Below are positions 25,262 through 25,417 of a DNA stretch of 25,417 bases, one piece after another. Source of the stretch: Lutibacter sp. UBA4458 (GTDB taxonomy: Bacteria; Bacteroidota; Bacteroidia; Flavobacteriales; Flavobacteriaceae); contig DGOU01000063.1 in assembly GCA_002390165.1 (NCBI GenBank), forward strand, positions 1-25,417, written 5' to 3'. Made by a program: the position numbers and the translations under genes. The notes under the pieces are model-generated. The model was not told the origin of the DNA and did not search any database. It was given only the letters and a program-made list of their open reading frames with translations. How positions within the stretch are numbered: the stretch's first letter is position 1; each line of letters opens with the position of its first letter.

Positions 25262-25417
25262 CATATTAATTAGTGGCGGTGGAACAGGAGGTCATATTTA
25301 TCCTGCAGTTTCTATAGCAAATGAGCTAAAGAAAAAATATAGCAATGCTAATTTTTTATTTGTTGGCGCAAAGGATAGAATGGAAATGCAAAAAGTACCA
25401 CAAGCTGGTTATGATAT
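25245..25417 (+). CDS. murG: UDP-GlcNAc:lipid I N-acetylglucosaminyltransferase (3' end cut by window)
   Basis: The first 57 codons of MurG are present. They begin M-K-Q-S-I-N-I-L-I and contain the family's glycine-rich loop [11 protein letters not shown] (residues 11-21), followed by VSIANEL and [15 protein letters not shown]. MurG adds GlcNAc to lipid I on the inner membrane face to give lipid II, the substrate of FtsW/FtsI. The ATG at 25245 overlaps the end of ftsW by 17 nt; it places the GGTGGH loop at the usual distance from the N-terminus. The rest lies beyond the window. Confidence 0.93.
   Translation, partial: MKQSINILISGGGTGGHIYPAVSIANELKKKYSNANFLFVGAKDRMEMQKVPQAGYD

Noticed and set aside
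1..25417. Hidden defence system, prophage or mobile island
   Set aside because: Every sizeable ORF belongs to housekeeping amino-acid, ribosome or cell-wall functions; no integrase, transposase, toxin-antitoxin pair or CRISPR array is present.

Overview
The window is ordinary chromosomal DNA from a member of the Bacteroidota, most likely the family Flavobacteriaceae. The reasons are: very AT-rich sequence; A-rich leaders with no clear Shine-Dalgarno sites; exact matches to the Bacteroidota -7 promoter element (TAnnTTTG) in front of the two divergent units near 16.1-16.4 kb; an arginine cluster with a succinylornithine-type transcarbamylase and a ProC homologue; and a division/cell-wall cluster without murF and with a PASTA-tailed PBP. 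I cannot name the genus.

Layout. (1) 1-4722, plus strand: branched-chain amino acid genes ilvB (5' end outside the window), ilvN, ilvC and ilvA, closed by a hairpin at 4760-4783. (2) 4723-5127: a 405-bp gap with several inverted repeats, a GC-rich patch and a possible 24-codon arginine-rich leader peptide. (3) 5128-14028, plus strand: the arginine cluster GNAT acyltransferase - argG - argC - proC - argD - argF' - argB - argE - argH. It encodes a linear pathway in which carbamoylation precedes deacylation. Ser90 of ArgF' points to N-succinyl rather than N-acetyl intermediates. A 114-bp gap before argB holds a two-hairpin repeat-like element. (4) 14076-16144, minus strand: alpha/beta hydrolase - engB - RluA-type pseudouridine synthase, tightly packed, facing argH at one end and diverging from mraZ at the other. 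(5) 16352 to the right edge, plus strand: the mra/dcw cluster mraZ - rsmH - ftsL - ftsI - murE - mraY - murD - ftsW - murG (cut by the edge), which makes and exports lipid-linked peptidoglycan precursor and builds the septum.

Genes within each unit touch or overlap, so translational coupling is likely throughout. In the dcw cluster three junctions have the next start codon directly after the previous stop, and three genes use TTG or GTG starts. MraZ-type TGGGN boxes with 10-bp periodicity precede the mraZ promoter, which suggests autoregulation. I see no mobile-element genes, CRISPR array, rRNA or tRNA. Nothing here is clearly a new system. The points most worth checking are the putative arginine leader/attenuator, the succinyl specificity of the arginine pathway and the repeat element before argB.
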